A stretch of 64,000 bases of DNA from Kutzneria chonburiensis (GTDB lineage: Bacteria; Actinomycetota; Actinomycetes; Mycobacteriales; Pseudonocardiaceae), in assembly GCF_028622115.1 (NCBI RefSeq), contig NZ_CP097263.1, positions 4,588,001-4,652,000 on the forward strand. The letters are read 5' to 3'. Position 1 is the stretch's first letter. Each line of letters opens with the position of its first letter. Shown here one piece after another: positions 36,101 through 43,217 of the stretch. The translations under genes were made by a program, and so were the position numbers. The notes under the pieces were generated by a model. The model had not been told where the DNA came from. It searched no databases and saw only the letters and a list, made by a program, of their open reading frames with translations.

Positions 36101-37046
36101 GCGTGCTCTGGTTGAGCCCCATCGTCCAGCAGCTCATCCAGTTGCCCGCGGCGCCGATCCACTTGGCCGCGGTGCGCAGGTCGCCCTCGGAGATGCCGGT
36201 GATGTCGGCGACCACGTCCGGCGGGTAGTCGGCCAGGAACTCCGGCATTCCCTCCCAGCCCTCGGTGTGCGCGGCGACGAATTCCTCGTCGACAAGGCCG
36301 TCCGCGTGGATCAGGTGCAGCAAACCGTTGAGCAGCGCCAGATCCGTGCCGGGTTTCACCTGGAGGAACAGATCCGCCTTGGCCGCGGTCGCCGTGCGCC
36401 GCGGGTCGACGACGATCAGCTTGGCGCCCTGCTTGACCCGTTCCATCATGCGCAGGAACAGGATCGGGTGGCAGTCGGCCATGTTGGAACCGATCACCAG
36501 GAACACGTCCGCGTGCTCGAAATCCTGGTACGAGCCGGGCGGGCCGTCCGCGCCGAGGGACAGCTTGTAGCCGCTGCCCGCGCTGGCCATGCACAGCCGG
36601 GAGTTGGACTCGATCTGGTTGGTGCGGACGAACCCCTTGGCCAGCTTGGTGATCAGGTACTGGGCCTCCATGGTGAGCTGGCCGGAGACGTAGAACGACA
36701 GCGCGTCCGGTCCGTGCTCGTCGAGGATGTCCCGCAGCCTCGTCGCCGCGAGGGTGATCGCCCGGTCCACATCGGTCGGTTCCGCCGGCGCCTCGCGGAC
36801 AGCCCTGACCAGCCCTGTCGTCAGCCGTCCCGACGCCGCCAGCATCTCGTGGCTGGTCGCCCCCTTGGTGCACAACCGACCGAAGTTGGCCGGATGCTCC
36901 TTGTCACCGGCGACCGACACCACGCTGCCGTCCCGGACCGTGAGCACGATGCCGCAGCCCACGCCGCAGTACGAGCACACGGTCCTGACCGTCGAATCGG
37001 GCACGGGCGGGAACTCTAGGAACGGGCTGTTGCGCACCCGTTGCAC
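33123..37046 (-). CDS. Assimilatory nitrate reductase fused to flavoprotein reductase
   Basis: Single polypeptide of 1307 residues joining an assimilatory molybdopterin nitrate reductase to a CysJ-type NADPH reductase, so electrons flow NADPH to FAD to FMN to [4Fe-4S] to Mo. The cluster cysteines are C24, C27, C31 and C59. The Mo-bisMGD body spans to about residue 560, its C-terminal dinucleotide-binding domain about 590-720 (VLNTGRVQHQWHTLTKTG), flavodoxin about 795-935 (VLWASQTGNAEQF), FAD and NADPH domains to the end (LYVCGDATRMAKDVDRAL, RRYLRDVY). It reduces nitrate to nitrite in the cytoplasm. No nitrite reductase lies in the window. A GlnR-like box upstream suggests nitrogen control. 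GTG starts at 37046 and at the VPDSTV position are both possible. Confidence 0.92.
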   Translation of the reverse strand: MQRVRNSPFLEFPPVPDSTVRTVCSYCGVGCGIVLTVRDGSVVSVAGDKEHPANFGRLCTKGATSHEMLAASGRLTTGLVRAVREAPAEPTDVDRAITLAATRLRDILDEHGPDALSFYVSGQLTMEAQYLITKLAKGFVRTNQIESNSRLCMASAGSGYKLSLGADGPPGSYQDFEHADVFLVIGSNMADCHPILFLRMMERVKQGAKLIVVDPRRTATAAKADLFLQVKPGTDLALLNGLLHLIHADGLVDEEFVAAHTEGWEGMPEFLADYPPDVVADITGISEGDLRTAAKWIGAAGNWMSCWTMGLNQSTHGTWNTNALCNLHLATGAICRPGSGPFSLTGQPNAMGGREMGYMGPGLPGQRSVLSTEDRTFVEELWDIPAGSIRTDVGRGTVEMFERMAAGDIKACWIICTNPVASVANRRTVIEGLEAAELVITQDAFADTETNGYADIVLPGAIWSETEGVMVNSERNVTLAPQAVAPAGQALPDWQLIARVAVEMGFPFHYDSAEQIFEEIKRASNPFTGYDLRGISYERLRESPVQWPSAPDGPDRNPIRYVTDDKVVFPTASGKASFFARPHLPPAELPDDEFPFVLNTGRVQHQWHTLTKTGKVAKLNKLNPGPFVEIHPEDAAALSIVDEDQVEIASRRGRAVLTAVVTDRVRPGCCFAPFHWNDLFGEYLSVNAVTNDAVDPISFQPEFKACAVSLAKVAVAPVAVPEPALFLAAMLGVEDVPMPDFTAAERQYLAGFASGVSAGNVGVPVLPPHAPIEPTRAAWVDGLLAGMFSRGDVTAAPLPGKEVAVLWASQTGNAEQFATEAARRLAENGWQPVLVSMAEASADTLRAGTPVLMITSTFGDGDAPDNGVSFWDHLSTQDTLDGLQYSVLALGDSNYDNFCGHGKRIDQRMRELGATHLVPRTDCEPDYQATARRWLDQVIVALNTAPARHREIELVGNRLLSLPGAGKEVREFTFDAADLAYETGDALSVLPVNSPVLVDEWLNATGLDGSASISLDGNDFSLGDALRDELEIARITPSLLHFVAEHNGDRELRHLIRPDNKGELAKWTWGRHAVDVLRSYPVRADAQAWAEVLKRLQPRQYSISSSPLVSPSRIRLTVSVVRYGSHGGVCSTYLADRAAGAPVKAFVQRSPHFRPPANPSAPMIMVGPGTGVAPFLGFLEERAALGAGGPNWLFFGEQRRATDFYYRDELSQFRSDGLLSRLDLAFSRDQRAKVYVQDRMREHGAHLWRWLKDGAHLYVCGDATRMAKDVDRALREIVVNHGGMTADQATAYLKQLAADRRYLRDVY
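34652..34670. other. Dispersed palindrome GTAACG-N7-CGTTAC, copy 3 (exact)
   Basis: Exact copy in the linker region of the nitrate reductase gene; in frame it creates a TTA leucine codon, rare in such GC-rich DNA. Confidence 0.7.
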
Positions 37047-37060
37047 GGTCCGCTGCCGCC

Positions 37061-37098
37061 GTTACATCTACTGCACAATCACGTTTCGACTGCGGTGA
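37061..37098 (-). promoter_or_regulatory. Candidate GlnR box upstream of nitrate reductase
   Basis: On the minus strand four pentamers sit at exact 6-base spacing: TCACC-n6-GAAAC-n6-GTGCA-n6-GTAAC. This fits the actinomycete GlnR pattern of alternating gTnAC and GnAAC half-sites (two good, two imperfect), starting 15 bases before the GTG of the nitrate reductase gene. Nitrate assimilation genes are established GlnR targets. Confidence 0.55.
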
Positions 37099-37194
37099 GC
37101 CGCTGTGGCATGGGCATTGCCGGCGGCGGCGTGTCCGGGATCACGCACGCACAGGTCGGCCGGGATGCCTGGCGCGCCGCCGATGTGGCCGGGG

Positions 37195-37722
37195 TCAGGC
37201 CTTCTTGACCTTGGCCAGTTCCTCCTGGGCCCACACGGCCCACTCCCGCTGCATCTCGGTGAGCCGCAGCCCCCACTCCAGCGCGATGCGGCCGTAGACC
37301 GCCAGATCCATGGTCTCGGGGGCGATCTGCTCCTGGGTGGCGCGCAGGCTGGCGTGGTACTCGATGGCCTCGGCCTCCCGCCCCCGCAGGTACTCCTCGG
37401 CCTGGGCGAGGTCGATGACGTTGAGGAAGAAGACCCGCAGCAGCATGTCGCTGCGCCGGGGCATGCTGGGCTCGACGTCGACGAGCCAGTGCTTGAGCTC
37501 GGCTAGGCCGTCGGCGGTGAGTGTGTACTCCTTGCGCCGGCGGGCGCCCTCCTCGGTGACGGTCACCAGCCCGGCCTCGGCCAGCTTGCCCAGCTCGCCG
37601 TACAGCTGGCTCTGGGTCGCGGGCCAGACGTTGGCCAGCGAGCCATGGAACGTCTGGAGCAGGTCGTACCCGCTGGCCGGACCGAAGGTGAGCAGCCCGA
37701 GGGCCGCGTGGCGGAGGCTCAT
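37195..37722 (-). CDS. PadR family transcriptional regulator
   Basis: About 175 residues: PadR winged helix (MSLRHAALGLLTFGPASGYDL, SQLYGELGKLAEAGLV) followed by a C-terminal helical dimer domain (Vir-type). ATG at 37722 is preferred over 37749: it matches the usual family start, and a TATGAT -10 box ends six bases before it, implying a leaderless mRNA, whereas the upstream ATG sits inside an operator palindrome. Divergent from a small membrane protein gene, which it probably controls together with the aminotransferase behind it. Confidence 0.85.
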   Translation of the reverse strand: MSLRHAALGLLTFGPASGYDLLQTFHGSLANVWPATQSQLYGELGKLAEAGLVTVTEEGARRRKEYTLTADGLAELKHWLVDVEPSMPRRSDMLLRVFFLNVIDLAQAEEYLRGREAEAIEYHASLRATQEQIAPETMDLAVYGRIALEWGLRLTEMQREWAVWAQEELAKVKKA

Positions 37723-37744
37723 GCCGCCATCATACTCCACTCTT

Positions 37745-37781
37745 GACATGTCCGCGCCGCACCTTCTAGCTTCGACATGTC
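37745..37781. promoter_or_regulatory. Twin GACATGTC operators between PadR and membrane protein genes
   Basis: Two exact GACATGTC palindromes (37745-37752 and 37774-37781), 29 bases apart, with a third half-site-like TGACATG at 37787-37793. One flanks the PadR -10 box (37734-37729), the other lies 23 bases ahead of the membrane-protein ATG. Likely PadR binding sites. Confidence 0.65.
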
Positions 37782-37803
37782 ACAACTGACATGAGGAGTA
37801 ACG

Positions 37804-38352
37804 ATGAGCTACCTGCGCGGATTCGTCCCCTGGATCGCCTTCGCGGTGCTGTCCGGCCTGGGCTGGCAGTGGGGCGCGCTGGCCGGCCTGGTCCTGGCGG
37901 TGGCGCTGTTCGCCGACGGACGCCGCAAGGGCACGCCGCTGGACACGCAGGTGCTGGAGATCAGCACGATGGCCTACTTCGGCGTGCTAACGGTCTATGC
38001 GTTACTTGTCCCGACCTCGCCGGTGCAGCACTTCGTCGGCGCGATCTCGATGGCCTGGCTGGCCCTGACGGCCTGGGGCGGCCTCGCCGTAAAGCAGCCG
38101 TTCACGCTGGGTATCGCCAAGCAGCAGACGCCCAAGGAGTTCTGGGGCCACCCGCTGTTCCGGCGGATCAACGTGGTGATCACCACGGCCTGGGCCACCG
38201 CGTTCACCTTGACGGCCATCGTGCTCACCGGCCTCGACCTGGTGAACGCCGGCACCGTGGCGGCGATCCTGGTGCAGGTGGCCGGCTTCGCCATCCCGGC
38301 GATCTTCACGGTTCGCTACCCGGAGCACGCTCGCGCCCGGCAGGATTCGTGA
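37804..38352 (+). CDS. Small integral membrane protein, function unknown
   Basis: Protein of 182 residues with five to six hydrophobic segments and short polar loops (ADGRRKGTPLD, KQQTPKEFWGHPLFRRIN). No catalytic motif recognised. ATG preceded by GAGGAG. It is divergent from the PadR gene across twin operators and is followed after one base by the class V aminotransferase gene. A rare TTA codon (codon 67) falls within a copy of the dispersed GTAACG palindrome. Confidence 0.75.
   Translation: MSYLRGFVPWIAFAVLSGLGWQWGALAGLVLAVALFADGRRKGTPLDTQVLEISTMAYFGVLTVYALLVPTSPVQHFVGAISMAWLALTAWGGLAVKQPFTLGIAKQQTPKEFWGHPLFRRINVVITTAWATAFTLTAIVLTGLDLVNAGTVAAILVQVAGFAIPAIFTVRYPEHARARQDS
37987..38005. other. 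Dispersed palindrome, copy 4 (CTAACG-N7-CGTTAC)
   Basis: One mismatch in the outermost base of the left arm. Lies inside the membrane protein gene and forces a TTA codon. Confidence 0.6.
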
Positions 38353-38353
38353 C

Positions 38354-39487
38354 ATGACGGCACTGCCACACGACTCGGTACGGGCGGCATGGACGGCGCT
38401 GCGCACAGCCACCCCGATGCTGCACCTGGACACGGCCGCCTGCGGCCGCACCAGCATCGCCACCCGGGCCGCCATCACCGCGCACCTGGAGCTCGAGGCC
38501 GAGCTCGGCGGTTACGTCGCCGAGGCGCAGGCCGACGCCGAGACCACGACGGCCCGTCGACTGCTGGGAGAACTGCTCCACTTCGCCACCGACGAGGTGG
38601 CGCTGCTGGACAGCGGGTCGGCGGCCGGCGCGCAGCTACTGGCAGCGTGGCCGTGCGAGCCCGGCGACCGGGTGTGGATCGCGCCGAGCGAGTGGGGCAA
38701 CAACATCGCGGCGTTCGCCGATCGCGGCCTGGAAATCTCGGTCATGGACGTGGACGACCACGATCACGTCGACTTTGAAGCCCTGCAACGGCGACTGCGC
38801 ACCGAGCGGCCGAACATGGTCCACCTGAACGCCTTCAACTCGCACCGGGCCCTCGCCCAGCCGTCGCGGGAGATCATCGAGATCTGCGCCGCGGCCGACG
38901 TGCCCGTAGTGATCGACACCGCGCAGGCGTTGGGACACATCGAAGTTCCGGCCGGCGCGGCCGCGGTGTACGGCACCGGCCGCAAGTACATGTGCGGTCC
39001 GCGCGGCGTCGGCTACGTGGCAGTGCGCGAGCCGTGGCAGCAACAGCTCACGCCCCGCGCCCCGGCCGTCAATCTCGGCGGGCAGGCGGTGCGCAACCTG
39101 GAGAGCCGCGAGGCCTACGTCGCCGGCCGGGTCGGGCTGGCCACGGCGCTCCGGCAGCACGTCGAGATCGGCCCGGCGCAGATCCGCGAGCGCCTGGGCG
39201 CGATCGGGCGTGCGCTCCGAGAGGGCTTGGCCGACCTGCCCGGCTGGTCCCTGGTCGACCCGGTCGACGCCCCCGGCTCGATCGTGGCCCTCCTGCCGCA
39301 CGAGGACATCGACCTGTACCAACTGCGCGCCGACCTGGTGGCCCGCAAGGTGGTCACGACCGTGTCGGCGAAGGAGCGGGCGCCGCTGGACATCGTGCGG
39401 CCGATGCTGCGGCTGAGCCCGCACGTCGACTTCGAGCTGTCCTGGATCCCGCAGATCCGGGACCTGCTGACCGCTCGCCACCGTTGA
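38354..39487 (+). CDS. Class V aminotransferase-fold PLP enzyme (EgtE-like)
   Basis: PLP-dependent enzyme of 377 residues of the class V (NifS/IscS/EgtE) group. The probable PLP lysine is in YGTGRKYMCGPRGVGYVA (about residue 213); the cofactor-ring Asp is in VVIDTAQALGH (about 187). This resembles EgtE-type C-S lyases of ergothioneine synthesis, but no other egt gene is nearby, so a lyase, desulfurase or isopenicillin-epimerase-like role remains open. Starts one base after the membrane protein stop, so the two are likely co-expressed. Confidence 0.8.
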   Translation: MTALPHDSVRAAWTALRTATPMLHLDTAACGRTSIATRAAITAHLELEAELGGYVAEAQADAETTTARRLLGELLHFATDEVALLDSGSAAGAQLLAAWPCEPGDRVWIAPSEWGNNIAAFADRGLEISVMDVDDHDHVDFEALQRRLRTERPNMVHLNAFNSHRALAQPSREIIEICAAADVPVVIDTAQALGHIEVPAGAAAVYGTGRKYMCGPRGVGYVAVREPWQQQLTPRAPAVNLGGQAVRNLESREAYVAGRVGLATALRQHVEIGPAQIRERLGAIGRALREGLADLPGWSLVDPVDAPGSIVALLPHEDIDLYQLRADLVARKVVTTVSAKERAPLDIVRPMLRLSPHVDFELSWIPQIRDLLTARHR

Positions 39488-39600
39488 GCTGTGCCAACGG
39501 CCGCAATCATCGACGATCCACAGTCGACGGTCCCGATCCTGGGCGCGCCGCGACCCGTTGGCTGACAACCGAGACGCTCCCCGTTGTCCGCCACGCACTG

Positions 39601-39901
39601 CGCGGCCGAGCCGATGCGAACGTTCGCGGTGGCGCGGAGCTGCCGTTCGAATTCACCCTGACGAACGAAGGAAACGCCGCCGTACGGCTGGCCGCCGACC
39701 AGGTGGTGCACCACCGAAACGCGCACCACGAAGGCGGCCACCCGAACCCTGGCCGCGGGCGAATCCGTGACAATTAACCGTCGCCACTCGCGCCGCCCGA
39801 TCAGCTCGAGGGTCTACCACCCGGGCGAGCACGTCGTGGAACTTCAGGTCAACGGCCGCACTTTCGGGCGAACCTCCTTCACACCGCGTCCCCAGAGCTA
39901 G
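39601..39901 (+). pseudogene. C-terminal remnant of a DNA alkylation repair protein
   Basis: Between the aminotransferase and PaaX genes (617 bases without an intact gene). Frame 1 from about 39601 reads GAELPFEFTLTNEGNAAVRL and then DQVVHHRNAHH; after about 39731 homology continues in frame 2 with KAATRTLAAGESVTI, YHPGEHVVELQVNGR and FGRTSF before a stop at 39899-39901. This resembles the C-terminal extension of actinobacterial DNA alkylation repair (HEAT-like) proteins, from memory of that family. The N-terminal body is gone, and about ten residues plus the frame are lost at the junction. Bases 39488-39600 and 39902-40104 show nothing convincing apart from a possible TAGATAAT -10 box at 39932. 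Confidence 0.55.
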
Positions 39902-40104
39902 ACGCAGGGGTGGTGTGACGCCATCGTCGTGTAGATAATCGCCGGTACAGCCACCCGTGCCGTCACCCGGTGGGAGCAACGCGGCCGGGCGACCGGGCGT
40001 AGCACAGCGGCCCGACTACGACGGTCAGGTGACCCGAGGTTCGCGGTCACCGGCCGGTGCGTGGCAGAGTAGAGCATTCACGGCGGTCACTGAGGACGGT
40101 TCAG

Positions 40105-40974
40105 ATGGGTTCTGGTGCAACCGGGTCGGGCCGTGGCGCCCGCCCGACGGTCACCCGGCGCAGGGAGGTCAGCGACGCCAGCGCGCGCTCGCTGCTGACC
40201 ACGGTGCTCGGCGAGTACGTGCTGCCGCAGGGAGAACCGGTCTGGACACAGACGATCGTCGACGTGCTCGGGCGCTTCGAGATCGAGGAGAAGTCGGCCC
40301 GGCAGGCACTGGCCCGCGTGGCCGCCGAGGGCTGGCTGAGCTCCGAGCGGGTCGGCCGCCGTGTGCGCTGGGCGCTGACCCCGCCCGGCCGGCGGCTGCT
40401 GGTCGAGGGGGCCGAGCGCATCTACGGCTTCGGCAGCGGCAACCAGCAGTGGGACGGCCGCTGGCTGGTGGTCATGGTTTCCGTGCCGGAGACCAAGCGC
40501 GAGCTGCGGCACCGGCTGCGGACCCGGTTGAGCTGGGCCGGTTTCGGCTCGCCCGAGCCCGGTGTCTGGGTGTCGCCGCACGTCGGCGCCGAGGTCGAGG
40601 CCAAGTCCATTCTGGAGGACCTGGCGCTGACCAGCGAGGTCATGTCGTTCATCGCCACCTACGGCGCGCTCGGCGACGTGCAGCGCATGGTCGCCGCCGC
40701 CTGGGACCTGCAGGAGGTGGCCGAGAAGTACGAGAGCTTCATCGACCAGTTCAGCGGGCTGGACGCGCGCACGCCGGAGAACGCCCTGCTGGCGCAGACC
40801 CGCATGGTGCACGAGTGGCGGCGCTTCCCGTTCCTCGACCCGCAGCTGCCGGGCGAGCTGCTGCCGGCCAAGTGGAGCGGCTCGCGGGCCACCCAGCTGT
40901 TCAACGACAACCACGCGGCCTGGCGGGAGCCGGCGCAGCGCGGCTGGCGCGACCTGATCGCCCAGCAGGCCTGA
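40105..40974 (+). CDS. PaaX family transcriptional regulator
   Basis: Regulator of 289 residues: N-terminal winged helix (SLLTTVLGEYVLPQGEPVW, SARQALARVAAEGWLSSE), central PaaX domain (GRWLVVMVSVPETKRELRHRL) and C-terminal PaaX domain (MVHEWRRFPFLDPQLPGELL). PaaX proteins sense aryl-CoA thioesters such as phenylacetyl-CoA. Convergent with, and separated by an IS30 element from, a benzoyl-CoA pathway cluster, so benzoyl-CoA is a reasonable ligand. ATG at 40105 is chosen for its GAGGAC upstream; longer frames lack family similarity. Confidence 0.85.
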   Translation: MGSGATGSGRGARPTVTRRREVSDASARSLLTTVLGEYVLPQGEPVWTQTIVDVLGRFEIEEKSARQALARVAAEGWLSSERVGRRVRWALTPPGRRLLVEGAERIYGFGSGNQQWDGRWLVVMVSVPETKRELRHRLRTRLSWAGFGSPEPGVWVSPHVGAEVEAKSILEDLALTSEVMSFIATYGALGDVQRMVAAAWDLQEVAEKYESFIDQFSGLDARTPENALLAQTRMVHEWRRFPFLDPQLPGELLPAKWSGSRATQLFNDNHAAWREPAQRGWRDLIAQQA

Positions 40975-40995
40975 AGATCAAGGGACCAATCCTGA

Positions 40996-41034
40996 CGTTC
41001 AACGTCAGGAAGGGCCCCTTACTGACGTTGAACG
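40996..41034 (+). terminator. Terminator hairpin after paaX
   Basis: Arms 40996-41007 and 41023-41034 are exact 12-bp complements, with a further self-complementary AAGGGCCCCTT core between them. It starts 21 bases after the paaX stop. Part of it (41004-41028) recurs inverted beyond the IS element. Confidence 0.75.
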
Positions 41035-41037
41035 GGC

Positions 41038-42345
41038 GGATTCCAGGGGTCGTTGCAACACTGGTGATCAACTGGTGTTGGCCAGGAGCATAGTCAGACG
41101 CTCGGCTGGGGTGTCCCAGCCGAGCGTTTTGCGTGGTCGGCCGTTGAGTTGGGCGGCGACCGCGGCCAGGTCGGCGGGGGTGTGGACGGACAGGTCGGTG
41201 CCTTTGGGGAAGTACTGGCGTAGCAGGCCGTTGGTGTTCTCGTTGGAGCCGCGTTGCCAGGGAGAGTGCGGGTCGCAGAAGTAGACCTGGATGCCGGTGG
41301 CCGCGCTGAACTCGTGGTGGCGGGCCATCTCCACGCCCTGGTCCCAGGTCAGCGACCGTGTGAGGTGGGCGGGTAGGGCGGTGATGGTGGTGATCAGGCC
41401 GTCGCGGACGGTCTCGGCGTCGTGGCGGCCGGGTAGGTGGACCAGCATCACGTAGCGGGTGCTGCGTTCGACCAGGGTGCCGATCGCGGAGGCGTTGCCC
41501 AGGCCCATGATCAGGTCGCCTTCCCAGTTCCCGGGGTAGGCGCGGTCTTCCACCTCGGCCGGGCGGTCGCTGATCATGACCATCGGTTCGGTGAACCGGG
41601 GGCGGCGTTGGTCGGGCCGGCGTCGGGGTGTGCGGGCGGTGCGTCCGGTGCGCAGGGCGCCGGTCAGCTCGCGGCGCAGCGCGCCGCGTGTTTGGACGTA
41701 GAGGGCCTGGTAGATGGTCTCGTGGGTCACGTGCAGCTCCGGCCGGTCGGGGTGGTCACGGCGTAGCCGACAGGCGATCTGCTCGGGGCTGTGCCGATCG
41801 TCGAGCATGCCCTGCACCAGATCGCGCAGTTCGGGGCGGGCGGCGATCTTGCCGGTTTTCGGGCGTGGTCGGCGGGCCTCGGCCCGGGCCTGGGCGGCGT
41901 GGGGCCGGTAGTCGCCGCTGGCGGGGTGGCGGTTGCGGGCCAGTTCCCGGCTGATCGTGGACGGGGTGCGTCCCAGTGCGGTCGCGATGGCCCGTACGCC
42001 GGTCCCGGCCCGGTGCAGGTCGGCGATCGCGATCCGTTCCTCGACGGACAGGAACCGGGACGAGATCGCCGGCCGCGCGGCCGGCAGACACGCGGGCGGG
42101 GCGGACGACTGGCTGGTCGTCCGCCCCGGGCTGGGTGCTCGTCCGTGCCGCCACCGGTGGCCGGTGCGGCGGTTGATCCCCACGATCCGACATGCTTCGG
42201 TCGTGCCCACGCCCTGCTTCACAAGATCAAGATAGTGCTGGCGTTCAGCGTGGAGTTTCTTACGGCCCTGTGGTGAGCGGTCTTTGCGGATCTCGAACAC
42301 GGCAACCCCTGAACGGGTCAGGTGTTGCAACCACCACTAGAACCC
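41038..42345 (-). mobile_element. IS30 family insertion sequence
   Basis: About 1.3 kb. Terminal inverted repeats 41038-41061 and 42322-42345 match at 20 of 24 positions and share GTTGCAACAC at their inner ends. They enclose one intact transposase gene. No clear target duplication was found, so the exact ends are uncertain by a few bases. It lies between two terminator-like palindromes, which agrees with the known preference of IS30 elements for palindromic targets. Confidence 0.8.
41068..42300 (-). CDS. IS30 family transposase
   Basis: DDE transposase of about 410 residues. N-terminal helix-turn-helix regions (GTTEACRIVGINRRTGHRW; RFLSVEERIAIADL with GRTPSTISRELARN), then the catalytic core with Asp in NWEGDLIMG, Asp in LTWDQGVEM and Glu in SNENTNGLLRQYFPKG. 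All three are intact, so the element may be active. GTG at 42300 is preferred; the TTG at 42330 lies inside the inverted repeat. Confidence 0.9.
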   Translation of the reverse strand: MFEIRKDRSPQGRKKLHAERQHYLDLVKQGVGTTEACRIVGINRRTGHRWRHGRAPSPGRTTSQSSAPPACLPAARPAISSRFLSVEERIAIADLHRAGTGVRAIATALGRTPSTISRELARNRHPASGDYRPHAAQARAEARRPRPKTGKIAARPELRDLVQGMLDDRHSPEQIACRLRRDHPDRPELHVTHETIYQALYVQTRGALRRELTGALRTGRTARTPRRRPDQRRPRFTEPMVMISDRPAEVEDRAYPGNWEGDLIMGLGNASAIGTLVERSTRYVMLVHLPGRHDAETVRDGLITTITALPAHLTRSLTWDQGVEMARHHEFSAATGIQVYFCDPHSPWQRGSNENTNGLLRQYFPKGTDLSVHTPADLAAVAAQLNGRPRKTLGWDTPAERLTMLLANTS

Positions 42346-42348
42346 AAG

Positions 42349-42373
42349 ACGTCAGTAAGGGGCCCTTCCTGAC
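42349..42373 (-). terminator. Terminator-like palindrome after the amidohydrolase gene
   Basis: Twenty-five bases that are an exact reverse complement of 41004-41028 on the other side of the IS element. It begins one base after the amidohydrolase stop (on the minus strand) and forms a GTCAG...CTGAC stem around AAGGGGCCCTT. Likely terminator of the benzoate operon. Confidence 0.65.
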
Positions 42374-42374
42374 A

Positions 42375-43217
42375 TCACACGTTCAGTGCCGGAAAGATCT
42401 TGGCGGCGTTGCCGCTGAGTATGCCGGCCAGCAGCTCCTCCCCCAGGCCCAGCTCCCGCAGCGCAGCCACGTTGCGGGCAGCACCCGGCACGCCGGGCCA
42501 GTCGGTGCCGAAGATCCAGCGGGCGGCCAGTCGGCGCAGGTCGAAGCGGGCGTAGTACTCGGGCAGCTTGCGCGGCGGCAGACCGGCCAGGTCGAGCCAC
42601 ACGTTGGGCTTGGCCAGGGCCAGGAACGCGGCGGTGTCGTACCACCAGCCCCGCCCGCCGTGGGCGAACACGAACTGCACGGCCGGGAAGTCCTCGACCA
42701 CGTCGACCAGCAGCGCCGGATCACCGTAGCTGGAACGGGATCCGGGGAAGCTGGACACGCCGGAGTGGAAGATCACCGGCACGCCGCGCTCCTCGCACAC
42801 CCGGTACACGGCGTAGACCTCGCGGTCGCCGGGCGAGAAGCAGCCGTGCACGGGATGCAGCTTCACCGCCACCGCGCCGAGGTCGAGCTGACGCTCCACT
42901 TCGGACGCCAGCGGATGGTGCAGGTGCGGATTCACGTTGGCCACCAGGCGGAACCGCACCGGATTGTGCCGCACGATGGGCAGCAGGTCCTCGATCGGCT
43001 GAATTCCGGTTGCCCGCGGACTGTACTCGCAGAACAGCAGCGCCCGGTCGACCCCCTGGCCGGCCAGCAGATCGTCCACTTTGGACGGTATCGGATCGCC
43101 GTCGTCGGAGTACACCGACCGCCACGGGTGGTCGCCGCTGAACTGGTCGGCCCACTCCAGCCACGCCGGCTTCAGCGTGGACAGCCGCGGCACGTGCACG
43201 TGGGCGTCAACGATCAT
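42375..43217 (-). CDS. Amidohydrolase 2 family protein (ACMSD-like)
   Basis: Metal-dependent TIM-barrel hydrolase or decarboxylase of 280 residues. Metal ligands visible as HVHV in MIVDAHVHVPRL, His in KLHPVHGCF, His in VIFHSGVSS and Asp in IFGTDWPG. Its start overlaps the end of the benzoate-CoA ligase gene by 11 bases, so it is the last gene of the Box operon. It may hydrolyse or decarboxylate an aromatic precursor or ring-cleavage product; the exact reaction is not evident. Confidence 0.82.
   Translation of the reverse strand: MIVDAHVHVPRLSTLKPAWLEWADQFSGDHPWRSVYSDDGDPIPSKVDDLLAGQGVDRALLFCEYSPRATGIQPIEDLLPIVRHNPVRFRLVANVNPHLHHPLASEVERQLDLGAVAVKLHPVHGCFSPGDREVYAVYRVCEERGVPVIFHSGVSSFPGSRSSYGDPALLVDVVEDFPAVQFVFAHGGRGWWYDTAAFLALAKPNVWLDLAGLPPRKLPEYYARFDLRRLAARWIFGTDWPGVPGAARNVAALRELGLGEELLAGILSGNAAKIFPALNV

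Noticed and set aside
39920-39960. Possible PaaX promoter and operator (TAGATAAT with flanking TGTA/TACA)
   Set aside because: No credible -35 and about 165 bases from the paaX start; half-sites too short to claim.
42322-42345. TTG at 42330 as the transposase start
   Set aside because: It lies within the terminal inverted repeat; the GTG at 42300 gives a more typical IS30 transposase start.
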